Assembly: GCA_021836865.1 (NCBI GenBank)
Contig: JAKBHH010000029.1
Span: 1 to 38,060 of the forward strand
Origin: Acidobacteriota bacterium
GTDB taxonomy: Bacteria; Acidobacteriota; Terriglobia; Terriglobales; Acidobacteriaceae
Length of the DNA stretch: 38,060 nucleotides
Direction of reading: 5' to 3'
Positions 1-10,683 of this stretch are shown here, piece after piece. The position numbers and the translations under genes are program-made. Each line of letters starts with the position of its first letter. Positions within the stretch are counted from its first letter, which is position 1. Below the pieces are notes generated by a model. It saw nothing but the letters and a program-made list of their open reading frames with translations. It was not told the DNA's origin and did no database searches.

Positions 1-76
1 TTACACCCGGCCCTCGTTTTGTCTCTGCACTGCAGCGGTAGACAGCCTTGCGCCACGACGACTCGAACCGTGCAGT

Positions 77-1822
77 TCAGTGTGTCTCGGCTGAGAACAC
101 CACGCTGATGGTCGTTTCCACTTCCACCGGCTTATTGTCCAGCATGTAAGGCTTGTAACGCCAGGTCTTCACTGCATCCACCGCCGGCCCGGCAAAGATT
201 GCCGGACCGCTGACCACGTGCAGTCCTGCAATTTTGCCTTCCTTCGTAATGCTGGCCTTCAGCACCACCGTACCCGCGCGATGGCCTTGCTTGGCGATCT
301 CCGGGTAGATCGGCGCTGTCTTGTGAATCAGCATCCCCGCGGCCACGCCTGCCGAGACGTTCGTGATCTCGGGTCTCACATCGACCTCGCGGCTTGCGCC
401 TAGCGCCGCACCCGAGACAACACCACCATACAAAGCGCCCAGCGCCAGCGCATTGGGAGCAGCTTCTGCCACAGCAGGGCTCTTCCGGCCGCCGGCAATT
501 CTGGTGGGTGCCGTAAACTGGGCCGTCATTGCATTTGACGGAAGCTGGTCAGTCTTTGTCGGCGATTCCAGATTCTTGCCGGTTGACAGCGGCGTTCCCG
601 CCTGCGGCTTGATCAAGACAGGATTTGCCGCTTCGGCAACCCCAGGAGCCGGCGATTGCGGCTGTGATTGTCTTGGCGCAGATCGCGCGGGGCCGTCTAC
701 CGCAGCGATCCTGCGCGGGGAATGCACAAAGAAAAAAGCAACCAGGAGCACCATCGCCAAAGGTCCGGAAGCGATCAGTCCCCTTCTCTTCCAGTCAGGA
801 CCCTCTTCATCCTCACCGTGCCGATCCTCGGTGAGTAGCACGGGCTTGCTTCCCGCAGCCCTGGCCTGCGAAGATCCGGCGCTTGCTGCGTTGATCTGGC
901 GAGCAAAGTGGAGCACGTCCGCGTCCGTTTCCAAACCTACCGCGTTGGGATCGGCCGGAGCCGCGGCCCGGATTGAAAAATCAATCCGCGTCTCGTGCTT
1001 TGCAGGAGCTGGAGCCGGGTTCGCAGCCGGCCGCAAGGTCTCCGGGGCTGTTTTCACAGCATCGGACAGCTCCGGGAGATACCTCTCTTCTCTCTGCCCC
1101 TCCAGATTCGAGGCCGGCACAGTGGCTGGGCGGTGGGCACTCGGCCGCAACGGGGTGAGGCCGCCGTTACTGCTCACCTCGGTCAATCCGCTGTCGATGC
1201 GCCGCAGAGTCTTTTCACGTCCGGCGGGTTCCAGGGGATTGAAGCGCCGGATCTCCTGCGCTGACACCGACTCCGGATATCTCGGCACTGCCTCAAGCCG
1301 GCGTTCAGGCACGGCAGCCGCGGGCGTTGCGGCGCTGACGGCACCTTCACGTGCGATGGTGGCAGCCGAGGCCGTCTGCACCCCGGCGCCCGTTGGTCTG
1401 GCTCCCTCACCATGCGCACCTGGCAGGTCCGCAGGAAGTGGAAAGAAATCCCGTGCGCCTGCCGCTGTCGCCCTCTCCATCAGGGCCAGATCTTCCCTCT
1501 TTGAATACACCATCACCGCGGGAGCACTAAGCGCCGCGAGCATTTCCACCAGATGAAGCGCGAATTCTTCGTCGCTATCGAGGTCGATCATCAGAAAATC
1601 GAAGTGCTCCGACAGCATCCTCAGGACTTCGAGCTTCATTTCGGGGTAAGTGGAAAACTCGTGCACGATCCTCGACTCCGGCGCCGCAAGCGCACGGGCC
1701 ATGATCGCTCGACTTTCCTCATTGGGACCAATCAGCGCGACCAGCATCATCGGCGAACTGGCCTCCGCCGGTTCGACAGCTTCATGTGCAACTGGATCTT
1801 CAGCTCTGCTACTCATCGCCAT
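77..1822 (-). CDS. TonB-family protein with N-terminal degenerate receiver domain
   Basis: Predicted 581-residue inner-membrane protein. Residues about 25-130 look like a CheY/CpaE-type receiver fold: a beta strand with MIDLD carries an Asp where the phosphoacceptor would sit. However, the usual acidic pair in strand 1 is replaced by Asn-Glu, and the Lys of the usual KP motif is Leu (FFPLPAD), so phosphorylation is doubtful. A long Pro/Ala-rich linker follows, then one membrane helix at about 347-367, a second linker, and a C-terminal TonB domain (about 490-581) with the typical YPEIAKQ and VVLKASITKEG segments. TonB C-termini contact outer-membrane receptors or act as periplasmic adaptors. 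The frame is open to a TTG at 1936, but the extra 38 residues match no domain, so I chose ATG 1822 (ATG 1816 is also possible). No exbB/exbD genes are nearby. Confidence 0.8.
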   Translation of the reverse strand: MAMSSRAEDPVAHEAVEPAEASSPMMLVALIGPNEESRAIMARALAAPESRIVHEFSTYPEMKLEVLRMLSEHFDFLMIDLDSDEEFALHLVEMLAALSAPAVMVYSKREDLALMERATAAGARDFFPLPADLPGAHGEGARPTGAGVQTASAATIAREGAVSAATPAAAVPERRLEAVPRYPESVSAQEIRRFNPLEPAGREKTLRRIDSGLTEVSSNGGLTPLRPSAHRPATVPASNLEGQREERYLPELSDAVKTAPETLRPAANPAPAPAKHETRIDFSIRAAAPADPNAVGLETDADVLHFARQINAASAGSSQARAAGSKPVLLTEDRHGEDEEGPDWKRRGLIASGPLAMVLLVAFFFVHSPRRIAAVDGPARSAPRQSQPQSPAPGVAEAANPVLIKPQAGTPLSTGKNLESPTKTDQLPSNAMTAQFTAPTRIAGGRKSPAVAEAAPNALALGALYGGVVSGAALGASREVDVRPEITNVSAGVAAGMLIHKTAPIYPEIAKQGHRAGTVVLKASITKEGKIAGLHVVSGPAIFAGPAVDAVKTWRYKPYMLDNKPVEVETTISVVFSAETH

Positions 1823-2295
1823 GACAAACCCTGTGAATGTGTGCTGTCCCCATCCCGCCGGCCCTCTGCCAACCTCATCCACGAAGATTTGGCATTGTTG
1901 TGCCCTCACGGGGCTATCGTGTAGCTCGGCCATCAAAGGCGGATCCAGCGCAATCTGGGAACCTGACGGCAGTCACTGCTTTTGGCCTTTCCTCAGACTC
2001 CAGGTCTGCTCGGGACAAGTGCTTTGATTGGATGACGATGCGCACCCGGCTCGACGAGGGCCACAGACAGAAAAACCAGAACCAACATGGAATAAGCCAA
2101 ATCTTACGCCTCCCATGGCTCCCGCAGGTGGTTCGAACTGGCGTGCAAACATGCCTTTCGTCACGTAACTTTAGGTCAATGGACCACGCTCGGCCAGCCC
2201 TCCACCCAGGGCCAGTCTGCAGGAGGGCATCCCTTGCGGAGATCGCAACGGCCAGCTCGGTTGGGACGATGTGCCGGGGGGCTAGTGCGCCTTGC
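1823..2295. other. Intergenic region between ppc and the receiver-TonB gene
   Basis: Both flanking genes are on the minus strand, so this 473-base stretch would hold the promoter and leader of the TonB-family gene. I see no tRNA, known riboswitch fold or convincing terminator. The only coding candidate is the short peptide at 1993-2100, listed separately. Confidence 0.5.
1993..2100 (-). CDS. Possible 35-residue hydrophobic peptide
   Basis: A TTG at 2100 follows a GGGAGG Shine-Dalgarno sequence (2109-2114) by 8 bases and opens a 35-codon frame ending in TGA. Residues 5-16 (MLVLVFLSVALV) are hydrophobic enough for a short membrane segment, followed by a basic, Pro-rich tail. It lies in the leader region of the receiver-TonB gene, so it could be a small membrane protein or a leader peptide. 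It matches no family I recognise. The ribosome site is good, but a frame this short can arise by chance. Confidence 0.2.
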   Translation of the reverse strand: MAYSMLVLVFLSVALVEPGAHRHPIKALVPSRPGV

Positions 2296-5133
2296 TCAGC
2301 CCGTGTTTCTCAATCCGGCCGAGATGCCGCTGATGGTGGCCGCAATCGCCCGGTTCACCTCCGGTGTGTCTTCGCCCGCGCGCTTGCGCCGCAGCATGTC
2401 CACCTGGATCAGGTGCATGGGATCGACATACGGATTGCGCAGCTTGATGGACCGCGCAAGAACCTGATTCTTTTCGAGCAGCTCCGTCTGCCGCGTGACG
2501 GCAAGCACGGCGCTCACCGTGCGGTGAAACTCCGCCTCGAACATGGCATAGACGCGCTCGCGCAGCTTCGCATCCTCCACCAGCGAGGAGTAGAGCCGCG
2601 CGGTAGCTCGGTCCACCTTGCCCAGCGCCATCTCCACGTTGCGCAACAGATCAATGAAGAGCGGAAACTCACGCGCCATGGTCTGCAGCAGCTCAAGTGC
2701 GCCCGTGCGCTCAATGAACTCGGCCAGCGCAAAGCCCACACCAAACCACGCGGGCACCAGCAGCCGCGACTGCGTCCAGCCAAAGACCCAGGGAATGGCA
2801 CGCAGGTCGGCAATATTCGGCGAAGCTTTGCGCCGCGAGGGTCGTGAGCCGATCTTGGCGTTTTCCAGCTCGCCCACCGGGGTGGACTGCTCAAAGTACG
2901 TGATGACGTCCGGGTTTTCGAGGATGTTCCTCCGATAGAACCCGAATGAAATCGCGGAGAGGTCGTTGAGCGCGGCTTCCCACTCCGGCTTCAGGATGCC
3001 GGTGAAGTGTCCCTGGGGATCGCGGGCATTGGGACGAGCCAGTGCGTCGAGCGAAGCGGCAATCATGAGCTCCAGGTTGCGCTCGGCCAGCACCTCGTCG
3101 GCATATTTGAAGTTCAGCACTTCGCCTTGCTCGGTGATGCGGAGGTGGCCCTCGAAGGAGTCCATGGGCTGGGCAAAGATGGCGCGATGCGTGGGCCCGC
3201 CGCCGCGGCCCACCGTGCCGCCGCGGCCATGGAAGAGCCGCAGCTTGACGCCGCACTCGCGCGCGACGGTGTGCAGGTCGCGATGCGCGCGGAAGATCTC
3301 CCACGTGCTGGTCAACATGCCGCCGTCCTTGTTGGAATCCGAGTAGCCGAGCATGACCTCCTGCCAGTTGTCCCAGCTTGCCAGCAGCTTGCGATAGTCG
3401 GGGCGGCTCCACAGCTCGCGGCAAACGGCCGGCGCATTACGCAGATCTTCGATGGATTCGAAGAGCGGAACGGGCATCAGGCCCGGATCTCGCCCGGAAC
3501 CCTCAACGCGCACGCCGCCCAGTCGGGCCAGCCGCACCACCGTCAGCACATCCTCCACCGCGGCGGCGCCGGAGATGACGTAATGGCGAATCGTTTCCGG
3601 CGCGCAGCCGTTCTTGATCTCCGCCACAACGCGAAATGTCTCCAGCACTGAAGCCGTGTCTGCGGACAACTCGCCGGGAAGCGCAGGGGCGATTGTGTCC
3701 GCCACAGCCTCTTTCAGAGCGGCCGCATGCACACGCGCGTGTTGGCGGATATCCAGCGTATGCAGGTGCAGACCAAAGGTGCGCACCTGCAGAATGAGCG
3801 GATCAATCAGCGTGCGCGCAATGCGGGCGCCACCATGGGCCGTCAGCGAACTGCGCAACAGCTCAAGGTCGTCGAGGAATTCACCGACCGCGCCGTACGG
3901 CGGCAACGCCTGCGCCAGCTTGTCCTGGCCCTGGGCAAGAGTGTAGGCCATGACGGGCAGACGCGCCGGCGAAGGCTCCGGACGCTCCAGGGTGCGCTGC
4001 ACGCGAGCCTTCAGGCAGATCACAAAGCGCCGATAGTACTCGAACTCATATTGCGCGCCAAAGACCTGCGCTTCCGGCGTGTGCACCTGCTTCACATAGG
4101 CGTCCAGTCGCTCCACCAGCGCTGCACTCACGGGCCGCTGCTGGGCGCTCGTGGTCAGCAGATCCATGACCGCGTTCAATCGCCGCTGGTAGTAGAGGAG
4201 AAGATGGCCGCGCGCCAGTTGAATCGCGTCGCGCGTCACCTCAGGCGTCACAAAGGGATTGCCGTCGCGGTCTCCGCCGATCCAGGAGCCGAAGCGCAGC
4301 ACCTGCGGCAGCGCATGCGGCTCCAGCTCAAGCCCGTACGATGCGCGCAAGGCCTCGGCGATTTCGCGGTAGAGCGCCGGCAGCGTGGCAAAGATGGAGA
4401 CGTCGTAGTAGTCGAGCCCCATCTTGATTTCGTCATAGACCGTAGGCCGGCGTGAGCGTACTTCATCCGTTTGCCACAGGCTGGTGATCTCCGCCAGCAC
4501 CATCTCTTCCAGCTGCGCCAGATCCTGCTCCGGAATGGGGATGCGGTCTAGCGTCGCAAGGAACTCGCCTATGCGGCGGCGCTTGGACATGACCGAGCGG
4601 CGCGCCACCTCAGTGGGATGGGCGGTAAACACAGGCACGATGAGAACACGGCGCAACCAGTCCATGGCCTCATCCTTTGTGACTCCGACGCGGCGCATCT
4701 CCGCCAGCGTGCCCGCGAGGGAGCCGCGCTGACGGCCGGCTTCGCCGCTGAGTTGCAGAGCGATGCGACGACGCTTGCGGTGGTTGGTCTCTGCCAGGTT
4801 GATCAGTTCAAAGTAAAACGCAAACGCGCGCGTCAGCAGGATGGCGCGCTCAATGGGGAGCGAGTGGACCAGCTCGAGCGCCTTCGATCCATGCTGGGCG
4901 GCCTCTTCCGCGTTGCCGCGGGCTTCCGCATCGCGGCGGCGAATGGTGCCCTGCCGCAACGCTTCCACATGCTGATAAAGATCGTCGCCGGCCTGCTCGC
5001 GCAGAACTTCGCCAAGCAAGGTGCCAAGGGATCGCACATCGCGACGCAGGGGAGCTTCCTTGAGGTCGCCGGAGCGTGCTTCAAGCTCGGCAAGCCGCTG
5101 CGACCAGCTTTCGGGATTCCACAGAAGGGCCAT
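2296..5133 (-). CDS. ppc: Phosphoenolpyruvate carboxylase
   Basis: Cytoplasmic enzyme that adds bicarbonate to phosphoenolpyruvate to give oxaloacetate, refilling the TCA cycle. At 945 residues it is slightly longer than the E. coli enzyme (about 880). Visible landmarks are the catalytic-His motif TAHPTE (170-175, His172), GGDRDGNP (286-293), GYSDSNKDGG (596-605), the mobile-loop/His region FHGRGGTVGRGGGPTH (634-649), and the hallmark C-terminal RNTG ending. All key motifs are intact. The start is the ATG at 5133; its ribosome site is weak (AAAAG). It is monocistronic on the minus strand, with a CATAAT -10-like hexamer just upstream but no good -35. Confidence 0.97.
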   Translation of the reverse strand: MALLWNPESWSQRLAELEARSGDLKEAPLRRDVRSLGTLLGEVLREQAGDDLYQHVEALRQGTIRRRDAEARGNAEEAAQHGSKALELVHSLPIERAILLTRAFAFYFELINLAETNHRKRRRIALQLSGEAGRQRGSLAGTLAEMRRVGVTKDEAMDWLRRVLIVPVFTAHPTEVARRSVMSKRRRIGEFLATLDRIPIPEQDLAQLEEMVLAEITSLWQTDEVRSRRPTVYDEIKMGLDYYDVSIFATLPALYREIAEALRASYGLELEPHALPQVLRFGSWIGGDRDGNPFVTPEVTRDAIQLARGHLLLYYQRRLNAVMDLLTTSAQQRPVSAALVERLDAYVKQVHTPEAQVFGAQYEFEYYRRFVICLKARVQRTLERPEPSPARLPVMAYTLAQGQDKLAQALPPYGAVGEFLDDLELLRSSLTAHGGARIARTLIDPLILQVRTFGLHLHTLDIRQHARVHAAALKEAVADTIAPALPGELSADTASVLETFRVVAEIKNGCAPETIRHYVISGAAAVEDVLTVVRLARLGGVRVEGSGRDPGLMPVPLFESIEDLRNAPAVCRELWSRPDYRKLLASWDNWQEVMLGYSDSNKDGGMLTSTWEIFRAHRDLHTVARECGVKLRLFHGRGGTVGRGGGPTHRAIFAQPMDSFEGHLRITEQGEVLNFKYADEVLAERNLELMIAASLDALARPNARDPQGHFTGILKPEWEAALNDLSAISFGFYRRNILENPDVITYFEQSTPVGELENAKIGSRPSRRKASPNIADLRAIPWVFGWTQSRLLVPAWFGVGFALAEFIERTGALELLQTMAREFPLFIDLLRNVEMALGKVDRATARLYSSLVEDAKLRERVYAMFEAEFHRTVSAVLAVTRQTELLEKNQVLARSIKLRNPYVDPMHLIQVDMLRRKRAGEDTPEVNRAIAATISGISAGLRNTG

Positions 5134-5269
5134 CGTACTTTTGATTATGCCTGATACGCGATGAAAGCCGTCTCAGGGGATGGCGGACTAAGCCTGTGCT
5201 GGGTCCAAATGGAGGTATAGAATCAGGGGGATTTGCAGCCATTAATTTTATTGGCCGAGGTGCGGGATT

Positions 5270-6109
5270 ATGCCCCTGCAATTTAACTCTTTGCTCAGAC
5301 AGTTTGACATCTCTCCGTCAGACGTCATCCTATTGCGTCACCAGGACAAGCGGGCGGAGCCTGGTCGGACACCTTATGAACTATGGCGCGACAATCGTCC
5401 CGCCTTTGAGAATTACCAATCCTGTCAGAGCTTCGAAAACAAGTCCAGGCTTTCCCGAGCATCCCATTGGGCGTCATTCGTGGGTACTCCAAATGGCGCC
5501 ACAATGTTCGTTGGCCTGTACATCGCGAAGTACAAGGGTGTACTACAGCAAGATACTTCACAGCCTCATCGAAACGAGATCGACCTGGCCGGCAGCTGTG
5601 ACGTATACGACTTGCAGGTTGATGATAGATTCGCTGACTTGCATGGAAAGGTCTTTATCTACTGGGGAGACGGAGCAAGAGCGTGGATTCAAAGGGCTGA
5701 GAACCAGAACAAACCGATCATCGAGCTACGTCCTGAGTTCAAGGAGCCTGACTTCCCCGGCTTTCTGAATTTTGTGGAACCCTTATCCAAGGTCGCTGCT
5801 GGACTACCCAAGGACTGGATTGCTGTCCTGAAAGAGGCAAGGGGTGTCTACCTGTTAACCTGCCCAAAGACCAAAGAGCAGTATGTCGGTTCAGCTTCAG
5901 GAAGCGAAGGCTTTTGGCACCGATGGATGGATTATGTCATAACCGGGCACGGAGGAAATATCGCATTGAAGAGTCGCGAACACAGTGACTACCAAGTCTC
6001 TATCCTTGAGGTTGCTGGAAGCTCCTCAAACACCGATGACATTCTGAAAATGGAATCGAGATGGAAGGTGAAGCTGCAGAGTCGGGAGATGGGACTGAAT
6101 AAGAATTGA
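5270..6109 (+). CDS. GIY-YIG nuclease-domain protein
   Basis: A 279-residue protein. The C-terminal third carries a GIY-YIG fold: GVY at 192-194, YVG at 205-207, an Arg in the following helix (FWHRW, about 218), Glu262 in MESRW as the metal-binding catalytic residue, and Asn277 near the end. The first 180 residues form a separate domain that I do not recognise; it may recognise DNA or a partner. The ATG at 5270 has GAGGTG 6-7 bases upstream. Base composition is clearly AT-richer than the flanking ppc and ABC-F genes, and the next gene is an orphan coiled-coil peptide, so this looks horizontally acquired. The function could be restriction, repair or a selfish element. Nuclease activity is inferred from the motifs only. 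Confidence 0.8.
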   Translation: MPLQFNSLLRQFDISPSDVILLRHQDKRAEPGRTPYELWRDNRPAFENYQSCQSFENKSRLSRASHWASFVGTPNGATMFVGLYIAKYKGVLQQDTSQPHRNEIDLAGSCDVYDLQVDDRFADLHGKVFIYWGDGARAWIQRAENQNKPIIELRPEFKEPDFPGFLNFVEPLSKVAAGLPKDWIAVLKEARGVYLLTCPKTKEQYVGSASGSEGFWHRWMDYVITGHGGNIALKSREHSDYQVSILEVAGSSSNTDDILKMESRWKVKLQSREMGLNKN

Positions 6110-6231
6110 TGCACGATCCAGGATCGGCTCTGTATATTATTCAATGACCACTTTGTGAAGGGCCGTGCAGAATTGCTCCGGCTTGGTAACTGCAAAAGTT
6201 GCGGTGTGCGATAAGAGAGGTGGATGTTGAC

Positions 6232-6435
6232 ATGGTTGACCCGAAGAGATCGGCAGAGGCGGTAAAAAGGATCCAAACTATTCAGCAAATGATCGCAAAT
6301 CACCAGTCGGCTACGACGCAAATTGAGCACGAGAAAAGCGACAGAATTAAGCATTACGACCAGCGGATCAAAAATGAACAAGATCAGATAAAACAGCTTT
6401 CCAAGCAGATTGAAGAGCTCAAACGACAGATCTAG
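6232..6435 (+). CDS. Small coiled-coil protein
   Basis: A 67-residue, highly charged protein, almost entirely predicted helix with heptad-like spacing from about residue 10 to the end (EQDQIKQLSKQIEELKRQI). It has no Cys, no signal peptide and no membrane segment. The ATG at 6232 follows GAGAGGTGG at good spacing; the frame extends upstream only to a TTG without support. It is AT-richer than the surrounding genes and sits 122 bases after the GIY-YIG gene on the same strand, so the two probably entered together. No family recognised. It could be a structural or regulatory helix protein. Confidence 0.5.
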   Translation: MVDPKRSAEAVKRIQTIQQMIANHQSATTQIEHEKSDRIKHYDQRIKNEQDQIKQLSKQIEELKRQI

Positions 6436-6446
6436 CCTGTAAATCC

Positions 6447-8414
<1,968 letters not shown>

Positions 8415-8475
8415 GTTCTTCCATTTTCGCAGAACGTCTCCGGGGCGGTGCCCTGCGTCTCCTCTCCCTCTGCAC

Positions 8476-8504
8476 TTACGGACGTCCCCTGCATCCGATA
8501 TGAT
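8476..8504 (+). promoter_or_regulatory. Putative sigma-70 promoter of the APC permease
   Basis: TTACGG (8476-8481), a 17-base spacer, then TATGAT (8499-8504), 45 bases before the permease ATG. The -10 is close to consensus and the -35 is moderate. It lies in the divergent gap with the ABC-F gene. Confidence 0.4.
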
Positions 8505-8549
8505 TCTCAGCGGCGTGACGCACCAGAGATCGCGTGAAGGGATGACACC

Positions 8550-9995
8550 ATGACGATTGCAACCGGCCGTCCCACGGATGCAAAGCAGGAACTACGCAAG
8601 ACGATGGGCTTCTGGGATGTGCTGCTCTTCAACATCGCAGCCGTGCTGGGTCCCCGCTGGATCGCCGCTGCAGGCCACAATGGCACTTCGTCCATTAGCC
8701 TCTGGATTCTTGCCGCCGTTTTCTTTTTTGTTCCGGGGGCACTGGTCATCAACGAGCTCTCATCGCGCTTCCCGCATGAGGGCGGCCTCTACGTCTGGTC
8801 GCGCGAGGCCTTCGGTGACTTCCACGGCTTTCTCGCAGGCTGGACCTACTGGATCTACACGGTCTTCTATTTCCCCGGACTGCTGCTCGCCAGCGCATCG
8901 ATGGCGGCTTACATCATGGGCGGGCGCGGCATAGCTCTCGCGCAGGACCGCACCTTTCTTTTGTTGGTTTCGCTTGCCATGCTGCTGGTTGCCGTAGTGC
9001 TCAACATCATCGGCCTCAACATCGGCAAGTGGCTGCAAAATGCGGGCGGTGTGGGCACTTATGTTCCGCTGCTGATGCTTGCAGCCATCGCGGCCGTCTT
9101 TGTGCTACGCCATGGTTCAGCAACGCATTTCACGTTTTCGAACATGCTGCCCGCGTGGAACTGGGACACTGTCAACTTCTGGTCACAGATCGCTTTCGCC
9201 TTCACGGGACTTGAGCTTGTATCCGCCATGAGCGAAGAGGTGCACAACCCACACCGCACCTTGCCGCGCGCAGTCTTTGGCGCCGGCGCGTTGATTGCCC
9301 TGATGTATATCGTGGGCACCTTTTCTGTGCTGGCCCTTGTGCCTGCGTCTGACATCGATCCGCAGAGCGGCGTCTTTCATGCCATCACCGTCGGCTCGGT
9401 CGCAATGCGCCTCGGCTTGCTCGGCGTGATTGCGGCCATTCTCGTCACGGCGGGCAACGCAGGTGGCGTGGGGACCACTGTGGCCGGTGTGGCACGCATA
9501 CCATTTATTGTTGGCATCGATCGCTATCTGCCGGCGGCCTTTGGAAAGATTCATCCGCGATGGAAGACGCCCTATGTTTCGATTCTTGTGCAGGCCGGGG
9601 TCTCGGGCGGCATCCTTCTGGTGAGCCAGGTCAACGAAACCACGCGCGGCGCGTATCAGTTCCTCATCGACGCGGCCATCATCCTCTACTTCATCCCGTT
9701 TCTGTACATGTTCGCTGCGATCATCAAACTGGCGCGCCGCAAAGATCGCAAAAATAACCCACATGCCGTGCTGGTGCCCGGCGGAGTTGCCGGCGCATGG
9801 ATCGCTGGTGGACTCGGATTCGTGGTGGTCCTGCTCGGCATTGCGGTTTCGCTTGTTCCGCCTGGCGACTCGTCCGATAAGCTCGGCTTTGAACTCAAGC
9901 TCGTCGGCGGCACTTTGGTGTCGATTCTGCTTGGTCTTTTTCTCTACCGGCGCGGTGCGCGCGCGAAGCAGATGGAGTCGAAAGGCCTGGAATAG
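8550..9995 (+). CDS. APC-superfamily amino-acid permease
   Basis: A 481-residue polytopic inner-membrane protein with about 12 hydrophobic helices and no signal peptide. The first helix region contains the broken-helix pattern typical of APC transporters (FNIAAVLGPRWIAAAG). The FPHEGGLYVWSREAFG segment after helix 2 is characteristic of the amino-acid/polyamine/organocation family, and GLELVSAMSEEVHNPHRTLPR is a conserved loop. It probably imports or exchanges an amino acid or amine; the substrate cannot be told. The ATG at 8550 has AAGGGATG just upstream. It converges on lutC with only 25 bases between the stops. It is not the L-lactate permease LutP/LldP, which belongs to a different family. 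Confidence 0.88.
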   Translation: MTIATGRPTDAKQELRKTMGFWDVLLFNIAAVLGPRWIAAAGHNGTSSISLWILAAVFFFVPGALVINELSSRFPHEGGLYVWSREAFGDFHGFLAGWTYWIYTVFYFPGLLLASASMAAYIMGGRGIALAQDRTFLLLVSLAMLLVAVVLNIIGLNIGKWLQNAGGVGTYVPLLMLAAIAAVFVLRHGSATHFTFSNMLPAWNWDTVNFWSQIAFAFTGLELVSAMSEEVHNPHRTLPRAVFGAGALIALMYIVGTFSVLALVPASDIDPQSGVFHAITVGSVAMRLGLLGVIAAILVTAGNAGGVGTTVAGVARIPFIVGIDRYLPAAFGKIHPRWKTPYVSILVQAGVSGGILLVSQVNETTRGAYQFLIDAAIILYFIPFLYMFAAIIKLARRKDRKNNPHAVLVPGGVAGAWIAGGLGFVVVLLGIAVSLVPPGDSSDKLGFELKLVGGTLVSILLGLFLYRRGARAKQMESKGLE

Positions 9996-10020
9996 ACGTG
10001 AATGAATTGCCAGACTTCGC

Positions 10021-10683
10021 TCAGTCTTCGACGATCAGAACATCCAGAAAGCGCGGCCCGTGCACGCCTTTGATGCGTGTCATTTCGATGTCAGCGGTCG
10101 CCGAGGGGCCAGAGACGAACGTCGTGGGAAGGCTCGCGGTCGCTTCCAGGCGTGTAAAGCACTCGGGCACCGTCTCCACAATCTGCGCGGCAAACACGAC
10201 ACACAAGTGATAATCCGGCACCAGCGAAAGCGCCCGCGGTCCCTGCGCCCCAGTATTCTGCAGGACAATCGAGCCAGTCTCCGCAATCGCAACCGTGCAA
10301 CCGGTCAGCACGCCATCGAGTGTGTCGAGTTGATGCGCATCGAATGCAGCAGACTTCTCAAAAGCAAGCCCGGCAGGCAGCCACGCGCTCGGCAGATCAT
10401 CTGGGATGCCGATTCGCCTTCGTCCGCGCTGGCTCAACAGCCGCGCCACTGCGGCAGCGATCTCATTCCGCGACACGCGCAGCACGCCTGCGTCATACTC
10501 TTCGAGCCGATGCGTAAAAAGCGCAAGCAGCTCTTCGCCGCTCTTCGTCGAAGTTTGCTTATACTCGCGCGGCAGAGCGGCATATTCCGCCTCGCGTGTG
10601 CTGATATCGCGTTCCGCATGCACGCCCAGCGCGCTGCGGATGCTGCCGAGAATCGCGGAGCGGGCATCCCTTTCACTTGACAT
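10021..10683 (-). CDS. lutC: Lactate utilization protein LutC
   Basis: A 220-residue LUD-domain (DUF162) protein, third gene of lutABC, whose iron-sulfur complex oxidises L-lactate to pyruvate. Family features are the GCTVAIAETGSIVL core and the PDYHLCVV strand. The ATG at 10683 was chosen because AAAGGGGGA sits just upstream and because it overlaps the lutB stop by 11 bases, a usual coupling; the longer frame to 10710 has no such site. LutC carries no Cys clusters of its own and is thought to support the LutAB complex. Confidence 0.92.
   Translation of the reverse strand: MSSERDARSAILGSIRSALGVHAERDISTREAEYAALPREYKQTSTKSGEELLALFTHRLEEYDAGVLRVSRNEIAAAVARLLSQRGRRRIGIPDDLPSAWLPAGLAFEKSAAFDAHQLDTLDGVLTGCTVAIAETGSIVLQNTGAQGPRALSLVPDYHLCVVFAAQIVETVPECFTRLEATASLPTTFVSGPSATADIEMTRIKGVHGPRFLDVLIVED

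Noticed and set aside
363..1556. Plus-strand frame of about 400 codons opposite the TonB gene
   Set aside because: Low-complexity Ala/Ser/Arg translation without a ribosome site, opposite a gene with recognisable receiver and TonB domains.
2128..2140. GGTTCGAACT resembling a tRNA T-loop
   Set aside because: The flanking bases do not pair as a T-stem on either strand, and no acceptor, D or anticodon arm can be built.
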